Below are positions 24,497-33,719 of a stretch of DNA of 50,598 nt, in pieces. The stretch comes from JBPCNH01 sp051001455 (GTDB lineage Bacteria > Actinomycetota > CADDZG01 > WHSQ01), in NCBI GenBank assembly GCA_051001455.1, contig JBPCNH010000036.1, positions 1 through 50,598 on the forward strand. Reading direction: 5' to 3'. The translations under genes were made by a program, and so were the position numbers. Under the pieces are notes generated by a model. The model searched no databases, was not told the DNA's origin, and saw nothing but the letters and a program-made list of their open reading frames with translations. Positions within the stretch are counted from its first letter, which is position 1; each line of letters opens with the position of its first letter.

Positions 24497-24803
24497 CCGT
24501 CCTCCTAGAAAAGAGTGATCCGGGCTATCGGTTATTGAGAGGCAGCGGGGTGACGACTCATGGATCTGGATCCCTATCGAGCGACGGCGCGCCGAATGCA
24601 CCCGATATCTCCGGGTTCCACGGAGGGCCTCGGATTCCTTCCTCGGCCGGCCGGAGCCAGCCCCCGGAAGGCGGCAGCGGGTAGCGAAACTCTTCGCGCT
24701 CTCTGCAGCGGACCACACGACGGGTTTGGGCGGGCGGGTGGACGTGAGTCGCTCCGATGTACGGCGAAGGTATTGACGGCGCCTCCTACTAGGATGAACG
24801 GCG
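24497..24803 (+). other. 307-bp gap between the phosphodiesterase and dnaX
   Basis: No gene is supported here. The two flanking genes diverge, so the region must hold both promoters, but I cannot point to a convincing -35/-10 pair for either. Confidence 0.4.
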
Positions 24804-26690
24804 ATGGCTTACCTCTCCCTTTATCGCAAGTACCGCTCGCAGACATTCGACGAGCTCCTTGGGCAAGATCACGTGTCGACGACTCTCTCGAACGCCATCG
24901 TCGAGGACCGGGTCGCTCACGCATACCTCTTCACCGGACCGCGCGGGACGGGCAAGACGTCCACCGCACGCATCCTGGCGAAGGCTCTGAACTGCGCCAA
25001 GGGGCCGACCCCATCTCCTTGCGGCGTTTGCGATGCCTGCATAGCCATCACGGAGGGCAGCTCGATGGACGTCATCGAGATGGACGCGGCGTCACATTCC
25101 AAGGTTGACGAGACCCGCGAGATCCTGCACGGAGTTCCTCTTGCGACCGCGGGCGGACGCAAGAAGGTGTACGTCATCGACGAGGTTCACATGCTCTCGA
25201 CCCAGGCTTTCAACGCGCTGTTGAAGACCCTCGAGGAGCCTCCCTCCCACGTTCTCTTCATCCTGGCGACCACCGAGGCGCACAAAGTGCCCGAGACGAT
25301 CCGGTCGCGCTCGCAGCGTTTCGACTTCCGACGCATCCCCGCAGAAGTCATCGAGAAGCACCTAGCGCATGTCGCCGAGCTCGAGGGGCTGGAGGCCGAG
25401 GCCCCGGCGCTGGCTGCAGTAGCGCGCCATGCCGAGGGCGGTATGCGCGATGCCTTGTCCGCTCTCGACCAACTGTCGAACATCACCGGCAAGATCACCG
25501 AAGCCGACGCGGAGAGCCTGCTTGGAGACCGCCACGAGGATCAGATGAGCGAGCTGTTCGATGCCATCTCTGCCGGAGACGTGGGATCGGTCTTCCTCGG
25601 CGTGAACTCATTGATCTCTCAGGGAGCGGATGCTCGTCAGCTTGCCCTCGGCGCCTTGGGTCACGCCCGGTCGTTGCTGCTGCTGCTGGCAGCCCCCGAC
25701 GCCGGCGGCCTGCTCGACGTCGCCGCCGAGGACGTGCCGAAGCTCGAGGCTCAAGCGACCCGCTTCTCTCCCGAGACGCTTCTCCGTGTGATGGATCTCG
25801 CCGGAAAAGCCGTGACCGAGATGCGCACCGCCCCGAACCATCGACTGTTGCTCGAGGTGGCTCTGATCCGCGCTGCAGCGCCGGCGACCGATCCTTCCGC
25901 TTCGGGTCTCCTCGGCAGGATCGAACGTCTGGAGCGGCGCATCGGTATCGCCGAGGGATCCGCTCCCGCCTCGAGCCCGCAGACGGCGCCGGGCGCCCCG
26001 GCTTCGACTCCCGCTCCGGCACCCGCGACGACGACTAGATCGCGCCCCGCGGCAGCAGCCAAGGCCGCCGCGCCGGCGGTGACTGAAGCGCCGAAGTCGG
26101 TCAAGGACGCTCCCGCGCCGGCGAGGAAAGACGCACCGAAGCCGGCGAACGACACTCCCCAGCCGGCTGCTTCGGACCAGAATTCGGCTGCTTCCCAGCT
26201 GGCTGCTTCCCAGCCGGCCACAGAGGAAGCGCCGGCGCCGGCGGTCCCCGCTGGGATCGGCCTGGCTCACATCAAGGATGCCTGGAGCGCGACCATCACC
26301 GAGGTGGGGAGCCAGAGCAAACGGATCCAGGGCCTCCTTAACCCCTCCCGTCCATTGAGCTTCGACGGGACCACCCTTCTGGTTGAGGTGCAGGCGCCCT
26401 ATCACCAGGACGAGATGACCGCCGACCGGAACCGAGCGGTCCTCGAGGAGGCTCTCTACTCGGCTTTGGGTATCCGCCCTGCTCTGACGTTCGCAGCGCG
26501 CGGGGTCGAGCCCGCGGCAGCGGATGCTACGGCCGGCGCCACGAGTCCCGAAGCAGCATCGACACCGGCCGAAGAAGAGATCCCCGACATCGAGGAGACG
26601 ACTCCCGTCGAAGATAGCGAACACGACCCGATCGAGTTGGTAAAGAGGGGTCTTGGCGGCGAGGTCGTTGAGGAGAGGACACCAAGTTGA
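24804..26690 (+). CDS. dnaX: DNA polymerase III subunit gamma/tau
   Basis: The 628-residue protein is the clamp-loader ATPase. Residues 1-230 form the AAA+ module: YRKYRSQTFDELLGQ, Walker A GPRGTGKT at 45-52, zinc-binding cysteines C64, C73, C76 and C79, VYVIDEVHML as Walker B, LEEPPSHVLFILATTEAHKV with sensor 1, and RSQRFDF arginine finger region. A collar domain follows, then a linker very rich in Ala and Pro (about 385-490) and a tau-like C-terminal region. No A-rich slippery site for a shorter gamma form is seen. It overlaps ybaB by 4 bp (TTGA). Confidence 0.96.
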   Translation: MAYLSLYRKYRSQTFDELLGQDHVSTTLSNAIVEDRVAHAYLFTGPRGTGKTSTARILAKALNCAKGPTPSPCGVCDACIAITEGSSMDVIEMDAASHSKVDETREILHGVPLATAGGRKKVYVIDEVHMLSTQAFNALLKTLEEPPSHVLFILATTEAHKVPETIRSRSQRFDFRRIPAEVIEKHLAHVAELEGLEAEAPALAAVARHAEGGMRDALSALDQLSNITGKITEADAESLLGDRHEDQMSELFDAISAGDVGSVFLGVNSLISQGADARQLALGALGHARSLLLLLAAPDAGGLLDVAAEDVPKLEAQATRFSPETLLRVMDLAGKAVTEMRTAPNHRLLLEVALIRAAAPATDPSASGLLGRIERLERRIGIAEGSAPASSPQTAPGAPASTPAPAPATTTRSRPAAAAKAAAPAVTEAPKSVKDAPAPARKDAPKPANDTPQPAASDQNSAASQLAASQPATEEAPAPAVPAGIGLAHIKDAWSATITEVGSQSKRIQGLLNPSRPLSFDGTTLLVEVQAPYHQDEMTADRNRAVLEEALYSALGIRPALTFAARGVEPAAADATAGATSPEAASTPAEEEIPDIEETTPVEDSEHDPIELVKRGLGGEVVEERTPS

Positions 26691-27016
26691 AAGACATGCA
26701 GAAGATGATGCGCGAGGCACAGAAGATGGCGGCGGAGATGGAGAAGGCCCAGGCTGCCTTAGCCGATGTCGAGGTAGAAGGATCGGCCGGAGGTGGGGCT
26801 GTCAAGGTGCGCGCCACCGGCGACCAACGGGTTCTCAGTGTGACCATCGACCCCGATGTCTTCGATGGCGCGCCGGACGCGGACGACATCGAGATGCTGG
26901 GTGATTCCGTTACCGCTGCGGTCAACGACGCGCTCGACAAAGCGCGCGAAGCGCAAGCCGAAGCGATGGGACCGATGGCGGGCGGACTGGGAGGCCTCGG
27001 CCTTCCGGGGATGTAG
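26687..27016 (+). CDS. ybaB: YbaB/EbfC-family nucleoid-associated protein
   Basis: The 109-residue protein starts KDMQKMMREAQKMAAEMEKA, the long helix of YbaB/EbfC dimers, and has VEGSAGGGAVKVRATGDQRV and VTIDPDVFD as the strand region, with a Gly/Met-rich tail. It binds DNA as a tweezer-shaped dimer. TTG 26687 overlaps the dnaX stop, with ATG 26696 as an alternative start. The dnaX-ybaB-recR order is widespread. Confidence 0.94.
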   Translation: MKDMQKMMREAQKMAAEMEKAQAALADVEVEGSAGGGAVKVRATGDQRVLSVTIDPDVFDGAPDADDIEMLGDSVTAAVNDALDKAREAQAEAMGPMAGGLGGLGLPGM

Positions 27017-27024
27017 TACTCAAC

Positions 27025-27639
27025 TTGTTCACCGGTCCGGTTCAGGATCTGATCGACGAGTTCGCACGCCTTCCGGGGATCGGCCCGAAGAGCGCGCAGC
27101 GTGTCGTGTTCCACCTGTTGAAGCTCCCCGACCCCGATGCCGCGCGTCTCGCCGAAGCGATCCGTTTGATGAAAGAGCGCGCCCGGCTCTGCGATCGTTG
27201 TTTCAACGTCTCCGACCAGGAGCTGTGTGAATACTGCCGGGACACCCGCCGCGATCAGAGCATCATCTGTGCGGTGCAGGACCCACCCGACATCGTCGCC
27301 GTCGAGCGGACACGCGAGTACCGCGGCCTCTATCACGTCCTCCAAGGAGCGATCTCTCCGATCGAAGGCATCACCCCCGACGACCTGAGGATCAAAGAGC
27401 TGCTGATGCGATTGCAGGCTCCACCCGGAGATGATGCCGCCGTTTGCGAAGTGATCGTCGCTACCAACCCCAATACCGAAGGCGAGGCGACGGCCATGTA
27501 CCTTGCTCGTCTCATCGCCCCTCTGGGGATAAAGGTGACTCGTCCGGCCAGCGGGCTGCCCGTGGGAGGAGACCTCGAGTACGCCGACGAGGTCACTCTG
27601 GGACGGGCTTTCGAGGGCCGCCGGAGTCTCTCCGGCTAA
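27025..27639 (+). CDS. recR: Recombination protein RecR
   Basis: The 204-residue protein begins FTGPVQDLIDEFARLPGIGP with the helix-hairpin-helix KSAQRVVFHLL, then the four-Cys zinc finger CDRCFNVSDQELCEYC and a Toprim domain (IICAVQDPPDIVAVERT, Toprim Glu in VERT) with the Walker-like GVKVT-equivalent IKVTRPASGLPVGGDLEYAD. It acts with RecO and RecF in gap repair. TTG start 8 bp after ybaB is chosen by family length. Confidence 0.96.
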   Translation: MFTGPVQDLIDEFARLPGIGPKSAQRVVFHLLKLPDPDAARLAEAIRLMKERARLCDRCFNVSDQELCEYCRDTRRDQSIICAVQDPPDIVAVERTREYRGLYHVLQGAISPIEGITPDDLRIKELLMRLQAPPGDDAAVCEVIVATNPNTEGEATAMYLARLIAPLGIKVTRPASGLPVGGDLEYADEVTLGRAFEGRRSLSG

Positions 27640-27849
27640 GCAAGGCAACCAAGTTCTGATCCGGTGCGTTAACACCACCGGCGGGGTCTCATTATCGGCC
27701 GTGGCGAGGCCGCAACCCGAGAAGGGCAGAGATTGCGACGCCGACGAGCAAGGTCGAGCCGCGAACAAAGGCGAAGGTAGCTCTAAGCACTGCGATTGGC
27801 CGAACAGCGGGCCGTTCATAGCGGAGGCGGCCCCTGTAGGTTGTCTCTC

Positions 27850-29136
27850 ATGGCTCTCATCGTCCAGAAGTACGGCGGAACCTCCGTAGGTGACGCTGAG
27901 CGGATCACCCACGTGGCGCGCCGGATCGTCGACACCGCGCGCTCCGGAGCCCGGGTCTGCGTCGTCGTATCTGCCATGGGCCATTCGACCGACGAGCTCG
28001 TGGAGCTCGCTGCTGGAGTCTCACCTCATCCTCACCCGCGGGAGATGGACATGCTCCTCACCGCCGGGGAGCGCATCTCGATGGCATTGTTGTCGATGGC
28101 GATCAACGATCTCGGTCACGAGGCGGTCTCGCTAACCGGATCCCAGGCCGGGATCGTGACCGACACCAGCCACGGCAAGGCCCGCATCCTCGAGGTCCGC
28201 GCCAAACGTGTGATGGAAGCGCTCGACACCGGCAAGATCACGATCGTGGCGGGATTCCAGGGTGTATCCACCGCCTATGACGTGACGACCCTAGGCCGGG
28301 GCGGATCGGATACAACGGCCGTTGCTCTGGCGGCCGCACTCGCTGCCGACGCTTGCGAGATCTATACCGACGTCGAAGGCGTCTACACCGCGGATCCGCG
28401 CCTCGTCCCGGAAGCCAGAAAGCTCCACGCTGTTTCATATGAAGAGATGCTCGAGCTGTCCGCGGCCGGTACCAAAGTGTTGATGTTGAGGTCGGTCGAA
28501 TACGCTCGTAACTACGGAGTGCTCGTCCACGTTCGGTCGTCCTTCACGGACACCGAGGGAACGTGGGTGAGGGAGGAGGATGAACGTATGGAGCGCGCAA
28601 TCATCTCCGGGATAGCGCACGACACCTCTGAGGCCAAGGTCACGATCCTCGCGGTCCCCGATCAACCGGGTATAGCCGCGCGCATCTTCCGGACGTTAGC
28701 CGACGGTGAGATCAACGTGGACATGATCGTCCAGAATGCCGCGTCCGACGGGCGGACCGATATCTTCTTTACGCTCCCGAAAGACGACCTCTACAAAGCC
28801 GAGCCGTTGTTGCAAGAGGTTTCTGCCGCGGTCGGAGCACGCGGTGTTACGACCGACCCCGATATCGCGAAGGTTTCCTTGATCGGGGCCGGGATGAAGT
28901 CACATCCCGGAGTCGCCGCGGACATGTTCGATGTCCTCGCGGAGGAAGGAATCAACATCGAGATCATCTCGACGTCGTCGATCCGTGTCTCCTGTGTCAT
29001 CCGAGCCTCCGACGTCGAGCGCGCGGTGCGCGCCATCCACACCAAGTTCAAGCTGGCGGAGGACGTGGTTATCAGGGAGCAGCATCCCGAAACCGCTACC
29101 GGTCAATTGCGGGCCGTCCGGGGAGACGGTGCATGA
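27850..29136 (+). CDS. lysC: Aspartate kinase (alpha subunit)
   Basis: From ATG 27850 the 428-residue protein has the aspartokinase signature VQKYGGTSVGDAERI, then VCVVVSAMGHSTDEL, GRGGSDTTAVALAAAL and EIYTDVEGVYTADPRLVPEA, followed by two ACT domains (from about 260 and 345) that mediate feedback by lysine and threonine. It catalyses the first step of the lysine/threonine/methionine pathway. An in-frame start at 28588 likely makes a separate beta subunit. The stop overlaps asd (ATGA). Confidence 0.96.
   Translation: MALIVQKYGGTSVGDAERITHVARRIVDTARSGARVCVVVSAMGHSTDELVELAAGVSPHPHPREMDMLLTAGERISMALLSMAINDLGHEAVSLTGSQAGIVTDTSHGKARILEVRAKRVMEALDTGKITIVAGFQGVSTAYDVTTLGRGGSDTTAVALAAALAADACEIYTDVEGVYTADPRLVPEARKLHAVSYEEMLELSAAGTKVLMLRSVEYARNYGVLVHVRSSFTDTEGTWVREEDERMERAIISGIAHDTSEAKVTILAVPDQPGIAARIFRTLADGEINVDMIVQNAASDGRTDIFFTLPKDDLYKAEPLLQEVSAAVGARGVTTDPDIAKVSLIGAGMKSHPGVAADMFDVLAEEGINIEIISTSSIRVSCVIRASDVERAVRAIHTKFKLAEDVVIREQHPETATGQLRAVRGDGA
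28588..29136 (+). CDS. Aspartate kinase beta subunit from an internal start
   Basis: An in-frame ATG at 28588 is preceded by GAGGGAGGAGGATGAAC, a strong ribosome binding site. The 182-residue product (MERAIISGIAHDTSEAKVTI onward) equals the two ACT domains. In Corynebacterium glutamicum lysC has an internal beta start at the same position in the alignment (its beta begins with a MEEAV sequence as I recall), so an alpha2beta2 enzyme is expected here. Confidence 0.8.
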   Translation: MERAIISGIAHDTSEAKVTILAVPDQPGIAARIFRTLADGEINVDMIVQNAASDGRTDIFFTLPKDDLYKAEPLLQEVSAAVGARGVTTDPDIAKVSLIGAGMKSHPGVAADMFDVLAEEGINIEIISTSSIRVSCVIRASDVERAVRAIHTKFKLAEDVVIREQHPETATGQLRAVRGDGA

Positions 29137-30161
29137 GGATCGTCCTCCTCGGTGCCACCGGAGCCGTTGGGACCGAGATGCTGAACATCCTCGAGGAGCG
29201 CTCTTTCCCCGTTGACGAGCTGGTGCCGGTTGCATCCCCCCGTTCGGTGGGGCGCAGGTTGCCGTTCGCCGGGGGCGAGATCGAAGTCCGTGCGCTTACC
29301 CCTGAGGTCTTCGATGGCGCCGACATCGTGTTCGTAGACGTTGACGACCCTCTCTCCGTGAAGTGGGCACCGATCGCTGCGGAACGCGGCGGTGTCGTGA
29401 TCGACAAGTCGGCGGCATGGCGGATGGATCCTGATGTACCCCTCGTCGTCCCCGAGGTCAACCCCGAGGCGATCAACCAGCGCCCCAAGGGCATCGTCGC
29501 CAACCCGAACTGCACGACCCTCGCGATGGTCCTGCCGCTTGACGTCCTTCACCGCGAGGCCGGGCTCGAGCGTCTCGTCGTTGCTTCGTACCAGGCGGCC
29601 TCCGGCACGGGTAAAGCCGGCTCCGACGAGCTGTGGGATCAAACGCAGCGTCTCGCCAAGGAGGAGGAGGCGGTCCTGGGCGGACGTATCGAGAGCGTTT
29701 TGTCTGCCGGTGACGTCTTCCCCCACCCCATCGCGATGAACGTCATCCCGCGCTGCGGTTCGTTCAAGACGAACGGGTACACGTCCGAAGAGCTGAAGCT
29801 CCGGGACGAGACCCGCAAGATCATGGGTCTGCCGGAGCTGCGCGTCGCGGCCACGTGCGTACGTGTGCCTGTCATGGTGGGGCACGGGGTTGCCGTGCAC
29901 GCGGAGTTCGCCGACCCGATCACTCCGGATCGAGCCCGCGAGCTACTCGCCGGCGCGCCGGGGATAGAGCTCCTCGACGATGAGTCCGCTGACTCGTATC
30001 CCACCGCACTGCAGGCGGCCGGTCGAGATGCCTGCTACGTCGGCCGCATCCGTCAAGACCACGACGACCCGGCCGCGCTCGAGCTCTTCTGCGTCGCCGA
30101 CAATCTGCGCAAGGGCGCCGCGCTCAACGCCGTCCAGATCGCCGAGCTGTTACTGCGCTGA
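29133..30161 (+). CDS. asd: Aspartate-semialdehyde dehydrogenase
   Basis: The 342-residue protein has the dinucleotide motif VLLGATGAVGTEMLNIL, the phosphate-binding SFPVDELVPVAS region, the catalytic cysteine in GIVANPNCTTLAMV, and VASYQAASGTGKAG. It reduces aspartyl phosphate, the product of LysC, to aspartate semialdehyde. The gene overlaps lysC by 4 bp and is co-expressed with it. Confidence 0.96.
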   Translation: MRIVLLGATGAVGTEMLNILEERSFPVDELVPVASPRSVGRRLPFAGGEIEVRALTPEVFDGADIVFVDVDDPLSVKWAPIAAERGGVVIDKSAAWRMDPDVPLVVPEVNPEAINQRPKGIVANPNCTTLAMVLPLDVLHREAGLERLVVASYQAASGTGKAGSDELWDQTQRLAKEEEAVLGGRIESVLSAGDVFPHPIAMNVIPRCGSFKTNGYTSEELKLRDETRKIMGLPELRVAATCVRVPVMVGHGVAVHAEFADPITPDRARELLAGAPGIELLDDESADSYPTALQAAGRDACYVGRIRQDHDDPAALELFCVADNLRKGAALNAVQIAELLLR

Positions 30162-30179
30162 CAGATCTCGGTCGTTTTT

Positions 30180-31319
30180 CTAACCCGGCGGTGCGAAGGC
30201 CGTTTCGGTTTCCTCCACCGGCCTGCGCTGGCGACGCAGGTGAACGACCGTCCATGACAGCGTCCCGATGAAGCCCACAGGCACAACGATGTTCACGTCG
30301 ACGAAGTTCAACAGATAAAGGGCCGCGGCTGCGATCGCCGCCGACGCAGGGATGGTCAACACCCACGCGTACATCACCTTCCCGGTGAGACCCCAACGCA
30401 CCGCAGACATCCTGTTGGTCGCTCCGACGCCGATGATGGCTCCGGTGATCGTGTGCGTCGTCGAGACGGGGATACCTAGGCTAGCGGTCCCGAAGAGGGT
30501 TATCGCCCCACCGGTTTCTGCGGAGAAGCCGCCGACGGGCTGGAGCTTCGTGATCCTCGATCCGAGTGTATGAACGATGCGCCATCCGCCGGACAGCGTT
30601 CCCAAAGCGATGGCCGTGTGCGCCAAGAGCACGATCGTCAAAGAGATATCGAATTCTTCAAGTGGGAGTTGGCGGTCGATCAGGATCACCGCAGCGATCA
30701 CACCCATCGTTTTCTGGGCATCGTTCGCGCCGTGCCCCAGCGAGTAAGCGGCTGCGGATATCAGCTGGGCCTTGCGAAAGAACCAGTTCGCGTGTGAGAC
30801 CGTCCCCACCTTCGTTTTGGTGTACATCTGTGCCAAGACCTGCACGAGGTTCATCAAGATCACCCCGAGTATCAGCCCCAGTAAAGGCGAGACAACGATG
30901 AAGAGAGCGATCAAGCCGATCCCCGAAAGGACCAGGGTGTCGAAGCCGCCGAAGGCCAGAGCTGCTCCTGCCAATCCTCCGACTAGAGCGTGCGAGGACG
31001 ACGCCGGTAAGCCGTAGTACCAAGTGATCAGGTCCCAGGTGATGGCTCCGATAAGCGCGGCGAGGATGACCTCGAGACTCGCTGCCTCCTCGATATTGAT
31101 CGTGCCTGTTCCGATGGTCTTCGCGACGGCGGTTCCGAAGACGGCGAACGCGATGAAGTTCCAGAATGCTGCCCATGCGACTGCGAGACGCGGGGATAGG
31201 ACCCGTGTGGAGACTACGGTCGCGATCGAGTTGGCTGCGTCGTGGAATCCGTTGACGTAATCGAACGCGAGGGCTACGGCGATGATGGCTATCGCCTCGA
31301 TCGAGAGATTGAGATCCAT
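30180..31319 (-). CDS. Inorganic phosphate transporter, Pit family
   Basis: The 379-residue protein has about ten membrane helices and the duplicated Pit signature: FDYVNGFHDAANSIATVV in the first half and SLGHGANDAQKTMGVIA in the second, with the conserved N/D residues of the substrate site. Pit carriers bring in metal-phosphate with protons at low affinity. The start overlaps the stop of the upstream DUF47 gene by 1 bp. The gene converges on asd. Confidence 0.93.
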   Translation of the reverse strand: MDLNLSIEAIAIIAVALAFDYVNGFHDAANSIATVVSTRVLSPRLAVAWAAFWNFIAFAVFGTAVAKTIGTGTINIEEAASLEVILAALIGAITWDLITWYYGLPASSSHALVGGLAGAALAFGGFDTLVLSGIGLIALFIVVSPLLGLILGVILMNLVQVLAQMYTKTKVGTVSHANWFFRKAQLISAAAYSLGHGANDAQKTMGVIAAVILIDRQLPLEEFDISLTIVLLAHTAIALGTLSGGWRIVHTLGSRITKLQPVGGFSAETGGAITLFGTASLGIPVSTTHTITGAIIGVGATNRMSAVRWGLTGKVMYAWVLTIPASAAIAAAALYLLNFVDVNIVVPVGFIGTLSWTVVHLRRQRRPVEETETAFAPPG

Positions 31320-31936
31320 CAGCTGGACTTGAGGTAGATGCTCTCGATCGTGTTCGCTACGTCTTCGAGTCGGTCGATCGCCTCTTCGACCTCTTCGACG
31401 ATCTCTTTGAACTTCATGACTTCCATGGGCTCGTATTGACCCGAGAAGAGATCGGCCAGCGTACGGCGGTATGCCTTGTCGCCTTCATGCTCCAGCCGAT
31501 TGATGTCCACCCAGTATTCCTCGAGGTCCTTCATCTTGCGTAGCCGTGGCATCGCCTCTGCTGTCCTCCTGCCGGCCTCGGCTAACGTCCTCGCCAGCGA
31601 GATCATCTGCGGCAGGGGTTTCTCGATCTTGTACAGGGCTAGGAACTCGACCGTCGCTTCTATGTGGTCGAGCACGTCGTCCAAGCTGGATGCCAGCTCG
31701 TGGATATCTTCGCGGTCGAAGGGGGTCACGAACGTGGTGTTAAGTCGCTGAAAGATCTCGTGAGTGAGACCGTCCCCTTGGTGCTCTATCTCGAGAAGAC
31801 GCCTGGACTTCCGATCCAGATCCCGGTAGTCCTCGAGCAGATCGAGTAGTCCATCGGCACCTTCTTGGACCTTGGCGGCCATCTTGTCGAATAGCTCGAA
31901 GAAGGTGGTATCTCCAGACGTGACTCTTAGTCTCAC
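31319..31936 (-). CDS. PhoU-like DUF47 protein, partner of Pit
   Basis: The 205-residue helical protein belongs to the DUF47 (PhoU-like) family: TTFFELFDKMAAKVQEGADG, RLLEIEHQGDGLTHEIFQRL, VTPFDREDIHELASSLDDVLD and the E-rich KEIVEEVEEAIDRLEDVANT. It contains the repeated acidic-histidine clusters that bind metal in PhoU proteins. Such proteins regulate or assist the Pit transporter encoded after them. Confidence 0.93.
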   Translation of the reverse strand: MRLRVTSGDTTFFELFDKMAAKVQEGADGLLDLLEDYRDLDRKSRRLLEIEHQGDGLTHEIFQRLNTTFVTPFDREDIHELASSLDDVLDHIEATVEFLALYKIEKPLPQMISLARTLAEAGRRTAEAMPRLRKMKDLEEYWVDINRLEHEGDKAYRRTLADLFSGQYEPMEVMKFKEIVEEVEEAIDRLEDVANTIESIYLKSS

Positions 31937-32093
31937 TAGGTGTCTCTCCTTATCCGCTTTCTGGTGTGATGCGGCAGGAAGACTAATCCCCTGGCTTGCT
32001 CAGCCGGGATGGGGGGGCTTCGAGGCGCGCCACAAGCGCAGATCGGGGCAATAGCTCGCCATGGGTCTAGGTAGCAAGCAGTAACGTCAGGAT

Positions 32094-33343
32094 ATGAAGG
32101 TGCGGGAGGCTGCCGGCGCACTCGCCGAGAGACCATTCCGCTACCAATTCCTCGCGTCTGCCACCTCCTTTCTCGGTGACAACATCGTCGCCGTTGCTCT
32201 TGCCTTTGCGGTGTTAGACCTGACCGGCTCGGCCACTGACCTCGGACTCGTTCTGGGAGCCCGGACCGTGATGCTTGTCATCTTCTTTCTCATCGGCGGC
32301 GTTTGGGCGGACCGGATCTCACGCCAGAAGCTGATGATGATCTCTGACCTGGGCCGTGCCTTCACCCAAGGGGCTCTCGGATTCCTGATAATCACAGGGA
32401 TAGCCGAGCTATGGCACTTCATCGCGCTGGAAGCCTTGAACGGCGTCGCGTCGGCGTTCTTCTCCCCTGCAGCGACGGGTCTCACACCCAAGACCGTCAG
32501 CCGCCCTCGGCTCCAACAGGCGAACGCCCTCCTCTCGCTCACACACAGCAGCGCGGGGATTGCCGGACCAGTCATCGCCGGCATCCTCGTCGCCACAGCG
32601 GGGCCCGGCCCTGCATTGGTTGTGGACGCGCAACCTTCCTCGTTAGCGCCTTATTTCTCCTTCAGATCAAGCTGCCCGCCTCAGCGCAGAGACTCGAGCG
32701 TTCTACTTTCCTGACAGACCTCAAGCACGGTTGGGGGGAGGTGCGATCAAGGAAGTGGGTCTGGGTAAGCATCTTGAATTTCATGGTCTTCCAGCTACTC
32801 GCTCTTCCAGCCGTGTTCGTCCTCGGGCCTTTCATAGCGAACACCTCTCTCGGTGGAGCATCTGCCTGGGCCATGATCCTCGCCGCCGGCGGGGTTGGCG
32901 CAGTGGTGGGCGATATCGCTGCGATCAACATCGAGTTGGAGCGACCGCTGAAGACGGCCTACCTCACCATGCTCTTGGCCGTTCCACTTTTGCTAGCCCT
33001 CGCCCTTACGCCTCCCATGTGGGTGATATCTGCAGCCGCGTTCATGTGGGGTATCTCGATGACCTTCTTCAACACCTTCTGGTTCACGGTCTTGCAGGAA
33101 CGAGTGCCGGATGAGTCGCTGTCCAGAGTTTCTTCCTACGACTGGGTTGGCTCTACGGCGCTCCGGCCACTTGGGTTCGCGCTGATCGCCCCGGTGGCCA
33201 AAGCCATTGGCTTCGCAGAGACGCTGATAGGGATAGCCGTCGTCGTTGCTTCCGTAGAACTGGTCACAGCGTTCACTCCCAGTGTTGCTGGTATCCGGAG
33301 GGCAGCAGCTGACGACCGGCCCGAGATAGAGATCAGAGCGTAG
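32094..33343 (+). pseudogene. MFS transporter split by a frameshift
   Basis: The first frame (32094 to the shift) gives six-helix N-terminal segments, LGLVLGARTVMLVIFFLIGG and DRISRQKLMMISDLGRAFTQ, of the drug/siderophore exporter type. It then reads VVDA at about 32625 and continues correctly only in another frame (ATFLVSALFLLQIKLP through to the stop at 33343, with WKAI-like second half SILNFMVFQLLALPAVFVL). One missing base near 32628-32632 (GACGCG-CAACC) explains it. The intact protein would have about 415 residues. It may be a true pseudogene or a read error. Confidence 0.8.
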
Positions 33344-33460
33344 GTTGGTCGAGGGTGCGAAGACCTTCCAGCTCGATCTCGGCTTCCTGATCAGGCACCA
33401 CATGGAACCTGGTCCACGGAGGGAAGTCGCCTGAGCAGGGGCACACATATCCTTGCCTGG

Positions 33461-33534
33461 TCGGGATGGGGGGACTTGAACCCCCGGCCTCTGCGTCCCG
33501 AACGCAGCGCGCTGCCAAACTGCGCCACATCCCG
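33461..33534 (-). tRNA. tRNA-Pro(CGG)
   Basis: On the minus strand acceptor CGGGATG pairs with CATCCCG, D-arm TGGCGCAGTTTGGCAGCGC, anticodon stem-loop CTGCG-TTCGGGA-CGCAG with CGG, and T-arm GGGGGTTCAAGTCCCCC. The discriminator is A and no CCA is encoded. Confidence 0.96.
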
Positions 33535-33607
33535 ATGCCCCAATCTTACTCGTCTCGGGGTCTTCCCCTCCCGAGGGCTAACGCGGCGGCTTTAAGCCCC
33601 TGAGCTT

Positions 33608-33629
33608 GTTCAAGTTCCGTTCATGAACG
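33608..33629 (+). promoter_or_regulatory. PHO-box-like direct repeat upstream of pstS
   Basis: GTTCAAGTTCC (33608-33618) is followed directly by GTTCATGAACG (33619-33629). Two GTTCA blocks spaced 11 bp apart match the direct-repeat layout of PhoP boxes in Streptomyces, whose unit begins GTTCA. The site is about 90 bp before the pstS start. A second site lies between phoR and phoU. Confidence 0.65.
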
Positions 33630-33719
33630 GGATACGGGGATGACACCTGCTCTCGCTACCGTGATGCGGTATCCGAGCACCTGGGGGTTTCCGTGGTGCG
33701 CCCATAAAAGGAGGAACGC

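Noticed and set aside
24804..26690. A programmed frameshift in dnaX
   Set aside because: No A-rich slippery heptamer with a following stop and stem is seen in the expected region.
33344..33460. A small minus-strand frame with a Cys pair (YVCPCSGDFPPWTRFHV) beside tRNA-Pro
   Set aside because: It reads like a possible peptide, but it overlaps the end of the MFS frame, has no ribosome binding site and no recognisable family.
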